DNA of 64,000 nt from Plebeiibacterium marinum (GCF_026013615.1 NZ_JAPDPI010000004.1:101062-165061), one strand, 5' to 3'; counted from the stretch's first letter, positions 10,092-20,242 are shown. Program-made: numbers and translations. Notes: generated from the sequence alone by a model not told the origin.

Positions 10092-10242
10092 GATTATTAG
10101 ATTAGAGACTTGAGATAAGGGACTCTTGGCCTTAATTAATTCAATATCTGTCTAATCTACAAGTTCAATATTGATAAAATGTTAGTTTCATAAGCATATC
10201 TTTCAAGAAGTCTAAATATCTCTTATTTAAAATCTAACAATC
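10092..10242. repeat. Palindromic intergenic repeat element, copy 1
   Basis: About 151 bases bounded by near-perfect inverted ends GATTATTAGATT and AATCTAACAATC. The reverse complement of its right half (GTTAGATTTTAAATAAGAG...) matches the left half of the copy at 58905-59008. No coding capacity was seen. It lies between slyD and aroC. Confidence 0.6.
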
Positions 10243-10315
10243 TATATTACATGATTAATGTCACAAAAATAGAAAAGATATTGAATTATCCCTTTCACAT
10301 ATATTGTATAAAAAT

Positions 10316-10350
10316 AAAAAAGCCCATTTTCACATAGAAAACAGGCTTTA
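10316..10350 (-). terminator. Terminator after slyD
   Basis: Read on the minus strand, TAAAGCCTGTTTTC pairs with GAAAATGGGCTTT (two internal mismatches), and a T-run follows, 25 bases past the slyD stop codon. Confidence 0.72.
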
Positions 10351-10375
10351 TATTTTAAATTTTTATCGTGCTTTG

Positions 10376-10966
10376 TTATGAACAACCACAACCACCTGAT
10401 CCGGATCCATCAGATCCACAAGATCCGCTATCACAACCTGTTTGTGCATCACCGCAGCCACAACCTGAACCACAGCCACCGCCACCAACTACAGCCATAA
10501 TTTCCTCATCAGTAGCTTCTCTCACTTCTTTTACAGCACCAGAAAAGAATAGATCATCGCCTGCCAACGGATGATTAAAGTCCATTTGCACATGTTCATC
10601 AGTAACATCTAAAACAATACCATTCAAACGGTTTCCCTGAGCATCCTGCATAGGAACCATATTTCCTACTTTAATCAACTCCTCATCCATTTTACCATCA
10701 TTTACTTCAAAAATATTCTTAGGAATATTTACCTTAGCCTCTTCATTTATCTGGCCATAAGCATCATCTGCCTTTAGCTCAAACTTAAATTCTTCTCCGG
10801 CCTTTAATCCCTCAAGCTTATTCTCGAACATTTGCAACATTCTTCCTGTTCCAAAAATAAACTCCAATGGTTTTTCTTCACTGGTTTCTTCAACAATCTC
10901 CCCCTCAAATCCGTTCAATCGCAACACATAGGATAGTGTTACCATTTTGTTTCTTGAAATTTCCAT
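10376..10966 (-). CDS. slyD: SlyD-type FKBP peptidyl-prolyl isomerase
   Basis: A cytosolic proline isomerase and chaperone of the FKBP/SlyD class, 196 residues. It has the FKBP halves around an insert-in-flap domain (segments FIFGTGRMLQMFE and GLKAGEEFKFEL, then FNHPLAGDDLFF near 130). The C-terminal 36 residues are a Gly/Cys-rich tail with nine Cys and repeated CGSGCGCG-type motifs, comparable to the metal-binding tail of SlyD but lacking its many histidines. Such tails bind Ni or Zn, which suggests a role in metal handling as well as folding. It is monocistronic. Confidence 0.9.
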   Translation of the reverse strand: MEISRNKMVTLSYVLRLNGFEGEIVEETSEEKPLEFIFGTGRMLQMFENKLEGLKAGEEFKFELKADDAYGQINEEAKVNIPKNIFEVNDGKMDEELIKVGNMVPMQDAQGNRLNGIVLDVTDEHVQMDFNHPLAGDDLFFSGAVKEVREATDEEIMAVVGGGGCGSGCGCGDAQTGCDSGSCGSDGSGSGGCGCS

Positions 10967-11130
10967 ATATTTTATCTTTTAATGATTTCTATATCAAATT
11001 ATTTATGCAAAGAAAGCGAGTTTTTTATTATAAACAAAAAGCCAATTGCAAAAAAAAGACTTAAATATCTTAAATAGATAAGTAAATCGACCTAATACGC
11101 ATTATTAAATATTTGTTTTAAACCCGGTTA

Positions 11131-13077
11131 CTAATCAAAGGCGTTTAAGCAACCAAACTTTTTTGAATATCCTATCATCTGTTGAGCATAATCTGTCTGG
11201 TAAGATATACAAACATCTATAATTTCTTCACCTTTTTTCTGCAATTCCATTTCAGGGTTTAAAAATCCGGTAAACGGAGGAAGCTTCAATTTTTCATACC
11301 GCTCCAAAACTTCCCTGTGCAAATCCTTTTCAATAGTAACACCATAGGTTTCAACAATCAATTTTGCAGCTTCATAATCTCCCTCTGATTTTATTCTTTG
11401 TATCTCCCGAAGCAATTCACCAAACAAGGTGTGTAGCTTTTCAAAATCATGAATTACAAAATAAGTTTTGCCCTTTTCTATTACCTTCTTTATTACTTCG
11501 TCCTGCCCTTTTTCGTAAACCCATTTACATATGAGTTGTCGGTTTCGCATATGAGCCTGTTCAATATGGTCACCCAATTTAATCCTTGTTATTTGGGTTA
11601 GCAATCCGTTTCTGATGTACGAATTATAATGAGCTTTTGCAGCATCCAAATGTGGAATTAACCCCAATTCTAGTGTTTTGGGATGATACATAAAATACAA
11701 GCCATACAAATCGGCTCGGGCTTCTTCAATTACAGAGCCAAAAGATTTCAAATCTTCGGAACTCACACCAGCCATCAACTTCCCGGAACCATGTCCCACA
11801 CATTCATGCAAGTGCGTATGCAAATTATCCGCTATTGCCCCATATTTTTTTTCAAGCTCAACATCTTCTCCTGAGCACGTAAATTCTTCTGCGAATCCTG
11901 TGCTTAACGAAGCTTTATGGTGTGCATTTGAAATATTGGTCAACGTAACCGATTTAGATCCAAACTCTTCCCTTATCCATTCGGCATTAGGCAGGTTGAT
12001 ACCCAATGGACTAGCCGGATAACAATCCCCTCCTAACATTACTGCATTTATAGCTTTCAAAGAAATACCAACAATCTCATCCTTTTTAAACTTTTTGTCT
12101 ACCGGAGAGTTTGCTTCAAACCAATTTGCATTTTCTGCAATCACCTGGGCTTTTCTGGTTTCATCTTCATCCTTTATTTGCACCAATCCTTCCCAGGTTG
12201 CCTTCATGCCCATTGGATCGCCATATGTTTCTATAAACCCATTTATAAAATCCACATCGCCACAAAGAGCCTTTACCCAACTGATATTAAAATCATCAAA
12301 AGTTTCCAAATCACCAGTCTGGTAAAACCTCACCAACAAATCAATAATGGCAATCTGCTCTTCTGACTCTGCGTAGTTTTTAGCCTGCTTCAGGTTATGA
12401 ACAATTTCATCAATGGCATTTCCATACAGTCCTGAGGATTTATATACCTCTTCAGTTATTTTTCCATTATTTTTGACAAGTCGTGAATTTAAACCAAAAG
12501 AAAGCTTTTTGTTTTCTGATTCATCTTTCAACTTTTGGTAATAGGATTCTACTTCTGTTTGATTTACTCCGTGGTAAAAATTATTTGCAGAAGAGGTGAT
12601 CAGGTCGAAATCCGGATTTGTATTTACCCTTTTTGCACTTACTTCAGGATTAAATATCAGCTCCTTTAATTTTTCTAAATTTTGTGCATTCAGATGGTCA
12701 TCTGTAATCTTGCCAGCACCTACATTTAACTTACTAACCCACAACGAAAAAGTCTCAGCAGAAAATCCAGGGATAAATTTATCCGTACTGTAATGGTGAT
12801 GAACCCCTGACGAAAACCAAACCTTTTTTAAATAGGTAACAAAAGCTTCCCACTCCGCATGCTGATCTTCGTTAACCTGTACATAAACAGCTTCGAGGAT
12901 ATCACGTAAGTAAAGGTTATACTTTCCGTGCTGATCCCATAAAATATCTCGCCCGGCCAATGTTGCCTGGCTTAAATAATAAACATATAGCTTTTGCTTT
13001 AATGTCAGCTTTTGAAAACCGGGAACATCAAACCTAAATATTTTTATATCATCAAACTTTTCTGCAAAAACACCCAT
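11131..13077 (-). CDS. Dipeptidyl peptidase III (family M49)
   Basis: A zinc peptidase that removes dipeptides from the N-terminus of short peptides. It has 648 residues and no signal peptide, so it is probably cytosolic. The family's HExxxGH zinc site is present as HECVGH (His424, Glu425, His429), with the third ligand in EEARAD (Glu452). HEC-type variants of the motif are known from Bacteroidetes DPP III. The gene is alone, with short flanking spacers. Confidence 0.93.
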   Translation of the reverse strand: MGVFAEKFDDIKIFRFDVPGFQKLTLKQKLYVYYLSQATLAGRDILWDQHGKYNLYLRDILEAVYVQVNEDQHAEWEAFVTYLKKVWFSSGVHHHYSTDKFIPGFSAETFSLWVSKLNVGAGKITDDHLNAQNLEKLKELIFNPEVSAKRVNTNPDFDLITSSANNFYHGVNQTEVESYYQKLKDESENKKLSFGLNSRLVKNNGKITEEVYKSSGLYGNAIDEIVHNLKQAKNYAESEEQIAIIDLLVRFYQTGDLETFDDFNISWVKALCGDVDFINGFIETYGDPMGMKATWEGLVQIKDEDETRKAQVIAENANWFEANSPVDKKFKKDEIVGISLKAINAVMLGGDCYPASPLGINLPNAEWIREEFGSKSVTLTNISNAHHKASLSTGFAEEFTCSGEDVELEKKYGAIADNLHTHLHECVGHGSGKLMAGVSSEDLKSFGSVIEEARADLYGLYFMYHPKTLELGLIPHLDAAKAHYNSYIRNGLLTQITRIKLGDHIEQAHMRNRQLICKWVYEKGQDEVIKKVIEKGKTYFVIHDFEKLHTLFGELLREIQRIKSEGDYEAAKLIVETYGVTIEKDLHREVLERYEKLKLPPFTGFLNPEMELQKKGEEIIDVCISYQTDYAQQMIGYSKKFGCLNAFD

Positions 13078-13148
13078 AAATAATTGAATAGAATTTTAAA
13101 ACTATGATTGAGGGTAACAAAATGAACAATTGTTAACGCCCTCTCTCT

Positions 13149-14393
13149 TTATTCCAAAGCAGCATTCCTCAAGTCCACATCTTTATATAGCACCCATTTG
13201 CCCTTTTCAAACTCGTAACTATCATACGAAAAATCTGGCCCATAGAGTCTAAAATTACCTTTAAACAACGGACTTGATGGTGATAAATGATCAAAAACAA
13301 AACGTTTGTTATGCTTGTCGTATTTTAGCATCATATTATTGTTTGCCCCATATTCAAATACCAACCTTTTATCAACCACCCTTTCCCGTTGGAATACTGA
13401 GTGACCAAATTTGGGAGTAGTGTTACTGATTACAATAAGAGGTTCTACTACTTTCTTCTTTGTCATTTCATTATTGGGTTTGTAGCCCAGCAACATATAA
13501 TATGTTCCATAATTTCTATCTTTAACCGGAACAATATCATAATATACTGCTCCATACCATTTTCGTGGAGATAATACAGCCTTTTCCGGAGAACGCATTT
13601 TATCCGATGCATCGTTTAAAACAAAGTATTTTACATCCCCCTTATCGTCTTTTATAATTACCGCACCAAAAAACTTATTTGATGAGTTCTCCATAGGAAT
13701 ATTCCAGGTACAAACTTTTACTCTTTTGTCTTCCGATATTAAAGTTGACATCCGGCCTAAACCTTTAAACCCTGATCCAAAATACTCTTTATTTCCCCAC
13801 AGAATTTCCATCCTGCTCAAGATGGAGTCGTTTAATGACATTCTCTCTTTATCTGTTTTTCGTAAAAGCAATTGCTCAAACATGCAAACAGACGCCAAAT
13901 CCCGGTATTCTCTATAAATTTTGCCATCAGCCTTAAAAGAAAATGTTAATGGATATAAATCATGGGTTCCTTCTGTTAACTTTGACAGATGCAACCTAAA
14001 CGCCCCATTTCCCCTTTTATCTTTATGCGAAAAGGTTTTATCATGAAAATGCAGAACCTGTTTTTTATAAATACTGCCATAAACCACAAACCAGTCGAGC
14101 CTATATACAACACCATCTTTATAAGTATTGTAATAAAATACCTGATATTTTGAATCACTTGATCTGGTTACTTGAATGTGCGCCGTGTCAGGGAGGGTGG
14201 TATTATCGTTATATGTTTTTAAAAAAGTTTTAAAAACCTTTGTAAACTCTGCCAGTTGATATTCTTTTTCATAGGCATCTGTTAATCTTGAGATCTCTCT
14301 TGCCTGCTCTTCAAGGTCTTCAATCTTCAACTGAGCCTGAAGCGCCAAACCATTCATAAATACCAACAGAAAAAACAGTCTGATTATTTGCAT
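13149..14393 (-). CDS. Exported protein of unknown function
   Basis: A 414-residue protein with a clear signal peptide (MQIIRLFFLLVFMNGLALQAQ), so secreted or periplasmic. I chose the ATG at 14393 because the signal peptide starts there; the frame stays open 21 codons further to a TTG at 14456. The mature part is rich in Tyr, Lys and Asp and predicted mainly beta, with no recognised catalytic motif. It begins with a short helical stretch (KIEDLEEQAREISRL). It lies 17 bases downstream of tdh on the same strand. Related unnamed proteins probably exist in Bacteroidetes, but I do not recognise a family. Confidence 0.8.
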   Translation of the reverse strand: MQIIRLFFLLVFMNGLALQAQLKIEDLEEQAREISRLTDAYEKEYQLAEFTKVFKTFLKTYNDNTTLPDTAHIQVTRSSDSKYQVFYYNTYKDGVVYRLDWFVVYGSIYKKQVLHFHDKTFSHKDKRGNGAFRLHLSKLTEGTHDLYPLTFSFKADGKIYREYRDLASVCMFEQLLLRKTDKERMSLNDSILSRMEILWGNKEYFGSGFKGLGRMSTLISEDKRVKVCTWNIPMENSSNKFFGAVIIKDDKGDVKYFVLNDASDKMRSPEKAVLSPRKWYGAVYYDIVPVKDRNYGTYYMLLGYKPNNEMTKKKVVEPLIVISNTTPKFGHSVFQRERVVDKRLVFEYGANNNMMLKYDKHNKRFVFDHLSPSSPLFKGNFRLYGPDFSYDSYEFEKGKWVLYKDVDLRNAALE

Positions 14394-14473
14394 CACTAAA
14401 TATTTTTTTCTGTTCGAAATTATGAAGATTTGGCCAAAATTAAAAATTGGGATCAATAATCAATTCTTAACCA

Positions 14474-15505
14474 CTATTCCCAATTCAATATTACTTTACC
14501 ACTATTGCCCGTTTCCATTACATCAAAACCCTTTTGAAAATCGTTTACATGGAACCGGTGTGTAATCATTGGTGTCAGGTCAATGCCCGACAATAACATT
14601 TGCTCCATATGATACCAGGTTTCAAACATCTCCCTTCCATATATCCCTTTTAATGTAAGCCCTTTAAAAATCACGTTACTCCAATCAATCTGGGTACTTG
14701 AGGGCTGTATTCCTAACAATGAAATCTTGCCTGAGTTATACATCACTTCCAACATGGAATTAAATGCTGCAGAATTTCCAGAACACTCAAGACCAATATC
14801 GAAACCTTTCATATTTAAATCCTTCACCACATCTTTTAAATCTTCCTTTATGGGATTCACCACTCGCGTTGCGCCCATTTTCCTGGCCAACTCAGCCCTG
14901 AACGAATTTGTTTCTGTAGCTACTACATATCTGGCACCAGCAAATTTTGCAATTGCCACACACATGCTTCCAATCAGGCCGGAGCCCGTAACCACAACAT
15001 CCTCTCCAATAATAGGAAAACTCAGGGTTGTATGTGTTGCATTTCCAAAAGGATCCATTATTGAGGCAATTTCATCCGAAATATTTGGATGTACTTTCAT
15101 AACGTTGGTGGCCGGCACCTTTACATATTCTGCAAAAGCCCCATCAATATTAACACCAATACCAACTGTGTTTTCGCATATATGCTGTCGCCCCCGCCTG
15201 CAATTCCTACAGTGCCCGCATGCGATATGACCTTCACCAGTAACCCTGTCTCCTTCCTTAAATTCAATAACCTCAGACCCTACCTTAGCTACATAGCCCA
15301 CATATTCGTGCCCTATAGTCATTGGGGTGTTAATGGTTCTTTGCGCCCATTCATCCCATAAATAAATATGTAAATCTGTTCCACAAATTGCAGACTTCAC
15401 CACTTTTATAAGCACATCGTTAACTCCGATTTCCGGTAAATCAATTTCTTCCATCCAGATACCACGCTCTGGTTTGGATTTTACCAATGCTTTCATTTTT
15501 GCCAT
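14474..15505 (-). CDS. tdh: L-threonine 3-dehydrogenase
   Basis: Zinc- and NAD-dependent oxidation of threonine to 2-amino-3-ketobutyrate. At 343 residues it has the length of E. coli Tdh. The catalytic zinc site starts at ICGTDLHIY, followed by [10 protein letters not shown]. The structural zinc is held by [15 protein letters not shown] near residues 97-111. A Rossmann segment (GSGLIGSMC) sits near residue 174. The usual next enzyme, 2-amino-3-ketobutyrate CoA ligase (kbl), is not in the window. The exported protein gene follows closely. Confidence 0.95.
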   Translation of the reverse strand: MAKMKALVKSKPERGIWMEEIDLPEIGVNDVLIKVVKSAICGTDLHIYLWDEWAQRTINTPMTIGHEYVGYVAKVGSEVIEFKEGDRVTGEGHIACGHCRNCRRGRQHICENTVGIGVNIDGAFAEYVKVPATNVMKVHPNISDEIASIMDPFGNATHTTLSFPIIGEDVVVTGSGLIGSMCVAIAKFAGARYVVATETNSFRAELARKMGATRVVNPIKEDLKDVVKDLNMKGFDIGLECSGNSAAFNSMLEVMYNSGKISLLGIQPSSTQIDWSNVIFKGLTLKGIYGREMFETWYHMEQMLLSGIDLTPMITHRFHVNDFQKGFDVMETGNSGKVILNWE

Positions 15506-15604
15506 AGCTTATGCTTTATAAATGTAAACATGTTTAAATTATGGGTAAAGTTGAGGATAAGTAACGCGTTGTTCAATGATATATCTCAATATAAATATCT
15601 TAAT

Positions 15605-15710
15605 AGATCGTCAGACGCAAGACTAAAGATAAAAGACCAATTTACAAGGTGCTTAAATTCTACTCTTTAACCACGCTCATCTTTTCAATAGTCATAATAT
15701 CAAGTTATTT
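15605..15710. repeat. Palindromic intergenic repeat element, copy 2
   Basis: About 105 bases that align with the copy at 58905-59008. They share AGATCGT, then a purine-rich AAGATAAAAGAC block, then CAAGGTGCTTAAA against CAAGATGCTTAAA, then CTCTTTAACC against ATCTTTACCC, and a TCATAAT end. It lies between the 3' end of ppk and the 5' end of tdh. Confidence 0.55.
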
Positions 15711-15747
15711 AAAAAGTTTAACGAAGTATTGTTTCTAAAATGCCATA

Positions 15748-15779
15748 TAAAAAAAGCCTGTGAAACTCACAGACTCTAT
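15748..15779 (-). terminator. Terminator after polyphosphate kinase
   Basis: On the minus strand CTGTGA, a 3-base loop and TCACAG form the core stem, followed by GCTTTTTTT. It lies just after the ppk stop codon. Confidence 0.75.
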
Positions 15780-15787
15780 TCCTAACA

Positions 15788-17842
15788 TTACTTTGCCTTT
15801 TTTCTGTCGCGCAACCACTTATAAAATTCAATCTGAGCCCTATATTCAGGCTCTCCATCTTTCGGGGTTTTTATAGTATTATCCAGGTCATTATTCAAAT
15901 ATCTGGCCGAACAATTGTCTTTTCTTTGCATTTCCAGTTGCTTAAGAATTTCTCCTTTGAGCTCTTTATCATATATTGGACAAGCCACTTCTATCCTTCT
16001 GTCTAAGTTCCGGGTCATAAAATCAGCTGAAGAGATGTACACTTTTTCATCACCCCCATTACAAAAAACAAAAACCCGGGAATGTTCCAGAAATCTATCA
16101 ATTAATCCAAACGATTCTATAGCATTTTCAGGTGTATCAAACTCTGACAACAGAGAGAACATACCTCTCACATTTAGGATTACCTCTACTCCGGCTTTTT
16201 TAGCCTTATACAACAATTGAATCAGATCATAATCAACAAGATTATTAATCTTAATATAAATATATGATTTTTCTCCATGACGGGCATTTACCATTTCCCT
16301 TTCAATATAATACTCAATAGTATTTCGCATATAAAAAGGAGAAACCAACAAATGGTTAAAAACCGGGATGTTATAATTTCTTTTAAAGAAGTCAAAAACT
16401 GAAGAAACTTCATTTGCAATTCCTTCATGTTTTGTCATAAGCAGATGATCGGCAAATACATTGGCTGAATCTTCATTAAAATTACCAGTTCCAACACAGG
16501 CATAATTAACCAATTTGCTTTTTTCTTTACGAACCACTAAGCATAGTTTTGAATGCACTTTAAGTCCTGGAACCCCAAATATTATTTTTACCCCTGCATT
16601 TTTTAGTTTCTGCGTATGCACAATATTGGCCTTCTCATCAAAACGGGCTTGCAACTCCATTACGGCTGTAACATTTTTACCATTTCTGGCAGCATTTCGC
16701 AAGGCTTTCATAACGGCTGAATTGCGGGCAACCCTATAAATAGTAATTTTTATTTCTTTTACCGTGGGATCAATTGAGGCTTCACGCAAATAATCAACAA
16801 AGTTAAAAAACGAATGATAGGGATAATGCAATAGAATATCCTTATTTGTAATTAACTGAAAATATGAAGTATTGGGTATAATATCCTTATGAGGTATTGG
16901 TGCCAGAGAACTATACGTCATATTTTTGGCACCAAACTTTGGAAACCCAATAAAGTCTTTAAAATTATGATACCTGCCCCCCCTAATCACGGCATCTTCT
17001 TTGGTATACTTCAACTTTCTAAGCAAAAGTGACAACAACTCCTCCGGCATTTTTTTGTCGTGTACAAACCTTACCGGACTGGCTTCCTTCCTCCTCTGCA
17101 GACCTTTAGAAATCTTTTTGACATAACTTTCTGAGATATCATCATTTATATCCAATTCTGCATCCCGGGTCAATTTAAATGTATGTGCCTCAATATGATC
17201 AAATTTAAACATATAAAAAATATCCTTCAGCTCATACCTAATCACATCGTCCAATAACATTACATATTTTTTCCCATCGTTTGATGGGAGCAGCACAAAT
17301 CGGTCTAGTACAGAGGGGATCTCTATCAGGGCATAATTGTCCCTATCCCGGTCATTCCCCTGTAGGTATACACCTAAATAAATACTGTCATCCGAAAGGT
17401 CGGGCAATTCTCTTTTTTTGGAAATAATAATCGGCATCAAAAAGCCTCTTACTTTCTTTTGAAAATAACGTTTAACAAACTTCCCCTGTTCTTCAGTCAG
17501 TGCCTTTTCATTTATCAGGTGTATTCCTTCCTTCTCTAACTGAACAATAATATCATCATAAATGCGGGCAAACTTTATAGACTGCCTTATCACCTCATTA
17601 TGAATCTCTTTAAGAATATCCTTTGGAGCGCCCCCTTCAAATACAGTACTCTTATCTAATTGAACTATTCTTTTTAACACAGCAACCCGAACCCTGAAAA
17701 ATTCATCCATATTGTTAGAATAAATTCCAAGAAACTTTATTCGCTCAACTAGCGGAACACATTCACGCGAGGCCTCTTGCAAAACCCTATCATTAAATGA
17801 AAGCCAGCTAATCTCCTTACTCCTAAAGTTTTCCAAGTCCAT
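15788..17842 (-). CDS. ppk1: Polyphosphate kinase 1
   Basis: Makes long-chain polyphosphate from ATP reversibly, usually at the inner membrane; 684 residues, normal for PPK1. The N-terminal domain begins NFRSKEISWLSFNDRVL. The catalytic part has the phospholipase-D-like GLKVHSKLCLVV with the phosphorylated His. It also has FLEHSRVFVF, the likely second conserved His, and SSADFMTRNLDRRIEV. No exopolyphosphatase (ppx) gene is adjacent. The divergent neighbour at 18014 starts 171 bases away. Confidence 0.95.
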   Translation of the reverse strand: MDLENFRSKEISWLSFNDRVLQEASRECVPLVERIKFLGIYSNNMDEFFRVRVAVLKRIVQLDKSTVFEGGAPKDILKEIHNEVIRQSIKFARIYDDIIVQLEKEGIHLINEKALTEEQGKFVKRYFQKKVRGFLMPIIISKKRELPDLSDDSIYLGVYLQGNDRDRDNYALIEIPSVLDRFVLLPSNDGKKYVMLLDDVIRYELKDIFYMFKFDHIEAHTFKLTRDAELDINDDISESYVKKISKGLQRRKEASPVRFVHDKKMPEELLSLLLRKLKYTKEDAVIRGGRYHNFKDFIGFPKFGAKNMTYSSLAPIPHKDIIPNTSYFQLITNKDILLHYPYHSFFNFVDYLREASIDPTVKEIKITIYRVARNSAVMKALRNAARNGKNVTAVMELQARFDEKANIVHTQKLKNAGVKIIFGVPGLKVHSKLCLVVRKEKSKLVNYACVGTGNFNEDSANVFADHLLMTKHEGIANEVSSVFDFFKRNYNIPVFNHLLVSPFYMRNTIEYYIEREMVNARHGEKSYIYIKINNLVDYDLIQLLYKAKKAGVEVILNVRGMFSLLSEFDTPENAIESFGLIDRFLEHSRVFVFCNGGDEKVYISSADFMTRNLDRRIEVACPIYDKELKGEILKQLEMQRKDNCSARYLNNDLDNTIKTPKDGEPEYRAQIEFYKWLRDRKKAK

Positions 17843-18013
17843 AGTTTGAATAATTATTTTAGTTTTTTGTTAAAATTATTAGTCAATAAAAATATGAATA
17901 ATCTTGTCAATAGAAAACAGATAGAACTTAATAATTTAAGATGAACAATTTGCAAAAAGGATGGTTTTCATTGACAAGGCATTAAGATTCAAATCATAAA
18001 TAAAAAATTTCAA

Positions 18014-18673
18014 ATGAAACGAAACAGGATAAACTATCATGAAATACTTGAGATCCGACACTTAACCGAATCAACCTTTATCATCCGCTTTGAAAAGAAC
18101 GGCCTGAAATTTAAAGCCGGACAACATATCTGCGTAGGCCCACCTGATGGAGTTCATTCAAGGGAATACTCTATTTACAGTGCAGAAAACGACCCATATA
18201 TTGAAATACTTGTTAAAGAAGTTCAGAATGGCCTGGTAACACCCGTTTTAAAAAAATTAAAGGTTGGGCAATCGGTTGTGGTAGAAGAACCTGTTGGCTA
18301 TTTTACCGTTAAGGAAGAGAAAGTTCAATCCAATAATTTTCTGTTCATCGCAACAGGTACCGGTATTTCGCCCTTCCATTCTATAGTAAAAAGTAATCCA
18401 CAAATAAAATATCAGATACTACATGGCGTACGAAACGCTGTAGAATCTTATGAAAAAAATGAATACCCTGAAAACAATTACATTTTATGTTCTTCAAGGG
18501 ACAAAAGCGGAGATTATACGGGCAGGATTACAAATTATTTACAAGATGTTACAATAGATAAAGATTCTGAAGTATATTTGTGCGGAAATTGCAATATGAT
18601 TCATGACGTTTATGATATCCTTGAAGCTCAAGGAATACCCAACAGTCAGATTCATGCTGAAGTATATTTCTAA
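18014..18673 (+). CDS. Ferredoxin-NADP reductase-like flavoprotein
   Basis: A 219-residue FAD/NAD(P)-binding oxidoreductase of the ferredoxin-NADP reductase fold without an attached 2Fe-2S domain. The FAD site is SREYSIYSAEND (the RxYS motif) near residue 55 and GYFTV near 96. The nucleotide site is FIATGTGISPFHS near 112, and the end has LCGNCNMIHDVYDIL. It probably moves electrons between NAD(P)H and ferredoxin or flavodoxin. It lies 81 bases upstream of miaB on the same strand, and reduced ferredoxin or flavodoxin is what radical-SAM enzymes need, so a shared role is conceivable. Confidence 0.85.
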   Translation: MKRNRINYHEILEIRHLTESTFIIRFEKNGLKFKAGQHICVGPPDGVHSREYSIYSAENDPYIEILVKEVQNGLVTPVLKKLKVGQSVVVEEPVGYFTVKEEKVQSNNFLFIATGTGISPFHSIVKSNPQIKYQILHGVRNAVESYEKNEYPENNYILCSSRDKSGDYTGRITNYLQDVTIDKDSEVYLCGNCNMIHDVYDILEAQGIPNSQIHAEVYF

Positions 18674-18754
18674 GAATAAAACATTGAGACGGCAGTTTAT
18701 ATCAATCCCTCTCAATAAACAATTTAAGTTGCGTAACAAAATAAAATTATAATT

Positions 18755-20095
18755 GTGAAGTACTATTTACTGACATTGGGTTGTCAAATGAATTTGAGTG
18801 ATTCGGAGCGTGTGGCGTCAGTATTAAATGCAGCAGGATACACTAAAGCTGATAACGAGGAAGATGCCAACCTTATTGGGATACTGGCATGTTCTGTCCG
18901 CCAGAAAGCTATTGACAAGGTATACAATAAAATTTTCACCTGGAATAAATGGAAGAATAAAAAAAACCTGATAACATTTATATCCGGTTGTGTATTACCT
19001 GCTGATAAAGAGCGGTTCTTAAAGCTTTTTGATATAGTATTTGCCATGCCTGAGCTACCTCAGTTCCCAAAGATGCTAACTGAATACGGTATCACTTCGC
19101 CTATGGCAATTGTTCCGGAACCCAACAACCCAATAGATGAAATCCAACTTTTTTGGGATGTAAAGCCTAAATACGATTCCAGCTTTGAAGCTTTTGTTCC
19201 GATACAAAACGGTTGCAATAAATTTTGTACCTATTGTGCTGTTCCTTACACAAGGGGACGCGAAGTTTCGCGTCCATCCGATGAAATTCTGACCGAAGTG
19301 AAATCATTAGCCGAAAAAGGGTACAAATCCATTACCCTGCTCGGACAAAATGTAAATTCCTATGGGTTAGACAAGCATGGAGAAGAAATTACATTTGCCG
19401 AATTACTTGAAAAAATAGGGGAAATAGGCGAAGCTATAAATAATGAGTTCTGGGTTTATTTTACATCTCCACACCCAATGGATATGACGGATGATATTTT
19501 TCATATCATAGCTAAATATAAGTGTTTGGGAAAACAAATACATTTTCCTTTACAAAGTGGCGATGAAAAAGTCCTTATCAAGATGAACCGCAAGCACTCT
19601 GTTGAAAAATACAGGGAAACCATGCAATCTCTGAGAAGGATACTTCCCCAGGCTACAGTATTTACCGATATTATTGTTGGTTTTACTGATGAAACTGAAG
19701 AACAGTTTGAAAACACACGCAAAGCCATGGCCGAGTTTAAATATAACATGGCCTATATTGCGATGTATTCTCCTCGTCCGGGAGCAACCTCTTACAAATG
19801 GGAAGATAACATTACCCTCGACGAGAAGAAAAGAAGGTATGCTGTTTTAAGTGAAGAACTTCAGAAACATACCTACGAATACAATAAGTCGTTAATTGGG
19901 AAAACTTTAAAAGTACTAGTTAGGGAACAAGACAGAAAACCAGGCTACCTGTCTGGCCATACTGATGGAAAAATTGTAGTACGTTTGGCATCGGACAACA
20001 AGGAGTTAATCGGACAAATTGTTGAACTAAAAATTACCAGCGCAGCCAGATTCTCGATTGAAGGTGAATTGGTTGAAAAAACAGTAAGCTGTTAG
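18755..20095 (+). CDS. miaB: MiaB-type tRNA methylthiotransferase (radical SAM)
   Basis: Adds a methylthio group to i6A37 of tRNAs. It has 446 residues. The N-terminal UPF0004 domain carries cluster cysteines Cys10 (LTLGCQMNLSD), Cys46 (ILACSVRQ) and Cys79 (SGCV). The radical-SAM cluster is Cys154, Cys158 and Cys161 in NGCNKFCTYCAVPYTRGRE. A TRAM domain ends the protein. The start is GTG at 18755, with no in-frame ATG upstream. The N-terminus (ACSVRQKAID) differs from the NTCSVRENAE pattern I recall for the usual Bacteroidetes MiaB, so it may be a second or transferred copy. Methylthiotransferase class is certain, exact tRNA target less so. Confidence 0.85.
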   Translation: MKYYLLTLGCQMNLSDSERVASVLNAAGYTKADNEEDANLIGILACSVRQKAIDKVYNKIFTWNKWKNKKNLITFISGCVLPADKERFLKLFDIVFAMPELPQFPKMLTEYGITSPMAIVPEPNNPIDEIQLFWDVKPKYDSSFEAFVPIQNGCNKFCTYCAVPYTRGREVSRPSDEILTEVKSLAEKGYKSITLLGQNVNSYGLDKHGEEITFAELLEKIGEIGEAINNEFWVYFTSPHPMDMTDDIFHIIAKYKCLGKQIHFPLQSGDEKVLIKMNRKHSVEKYRETMQSLRRILPQATVFTDIIVGFTDETEEQFENTRKAMAEFKYNMAYIAMYSPRPGATSYKWEDNITLDEKKRRYAVLSEELQKHTYEYNKSLIGKTLKVLVREQDRKPGYLSGHTDGKIVVRLASDNKELIGQIVELKITSAARFSIEGELVEKTVSC

Positions 20096-20207
20096 GTATC
20101 CAGATCATCAGAGAAAAGACACAAGATAAAAGAAATAAAAACCATTCTGTGCCAACAATAAAATTATTTATATGGCACTCAATATCATTATTGCATTACA
20201 AAAACTC

Positions 20208-20242
20208 AAAGCCTGTTTTCTTTTGAAAGCAGGCTTTTTTTT
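20208..20242 (+). terminator. Terminator after miaB
   Basis: A 13-bp stem AAAGCCTGTTTTC / GAAAGCAGGCTTT (one G-T pair) with a TTTT loop and a T-run. It abuts the stop codon of the convergent TonB receptor gene. Confidence 0.86.

Noticed and set aside
10368..10574. Pro/Gln-rich plus-strand frame at the slyD 3' end
   Set aside because: It is the antisense image of the Gly/Cys-rich tail of SlyD.
14727..15230. 167-codon plus-strand frame inside tdh
   Set aside because: Antisense to conserved zinc and NAD motifs of threonine dehydrogenase; composition is that of a shadow frame.
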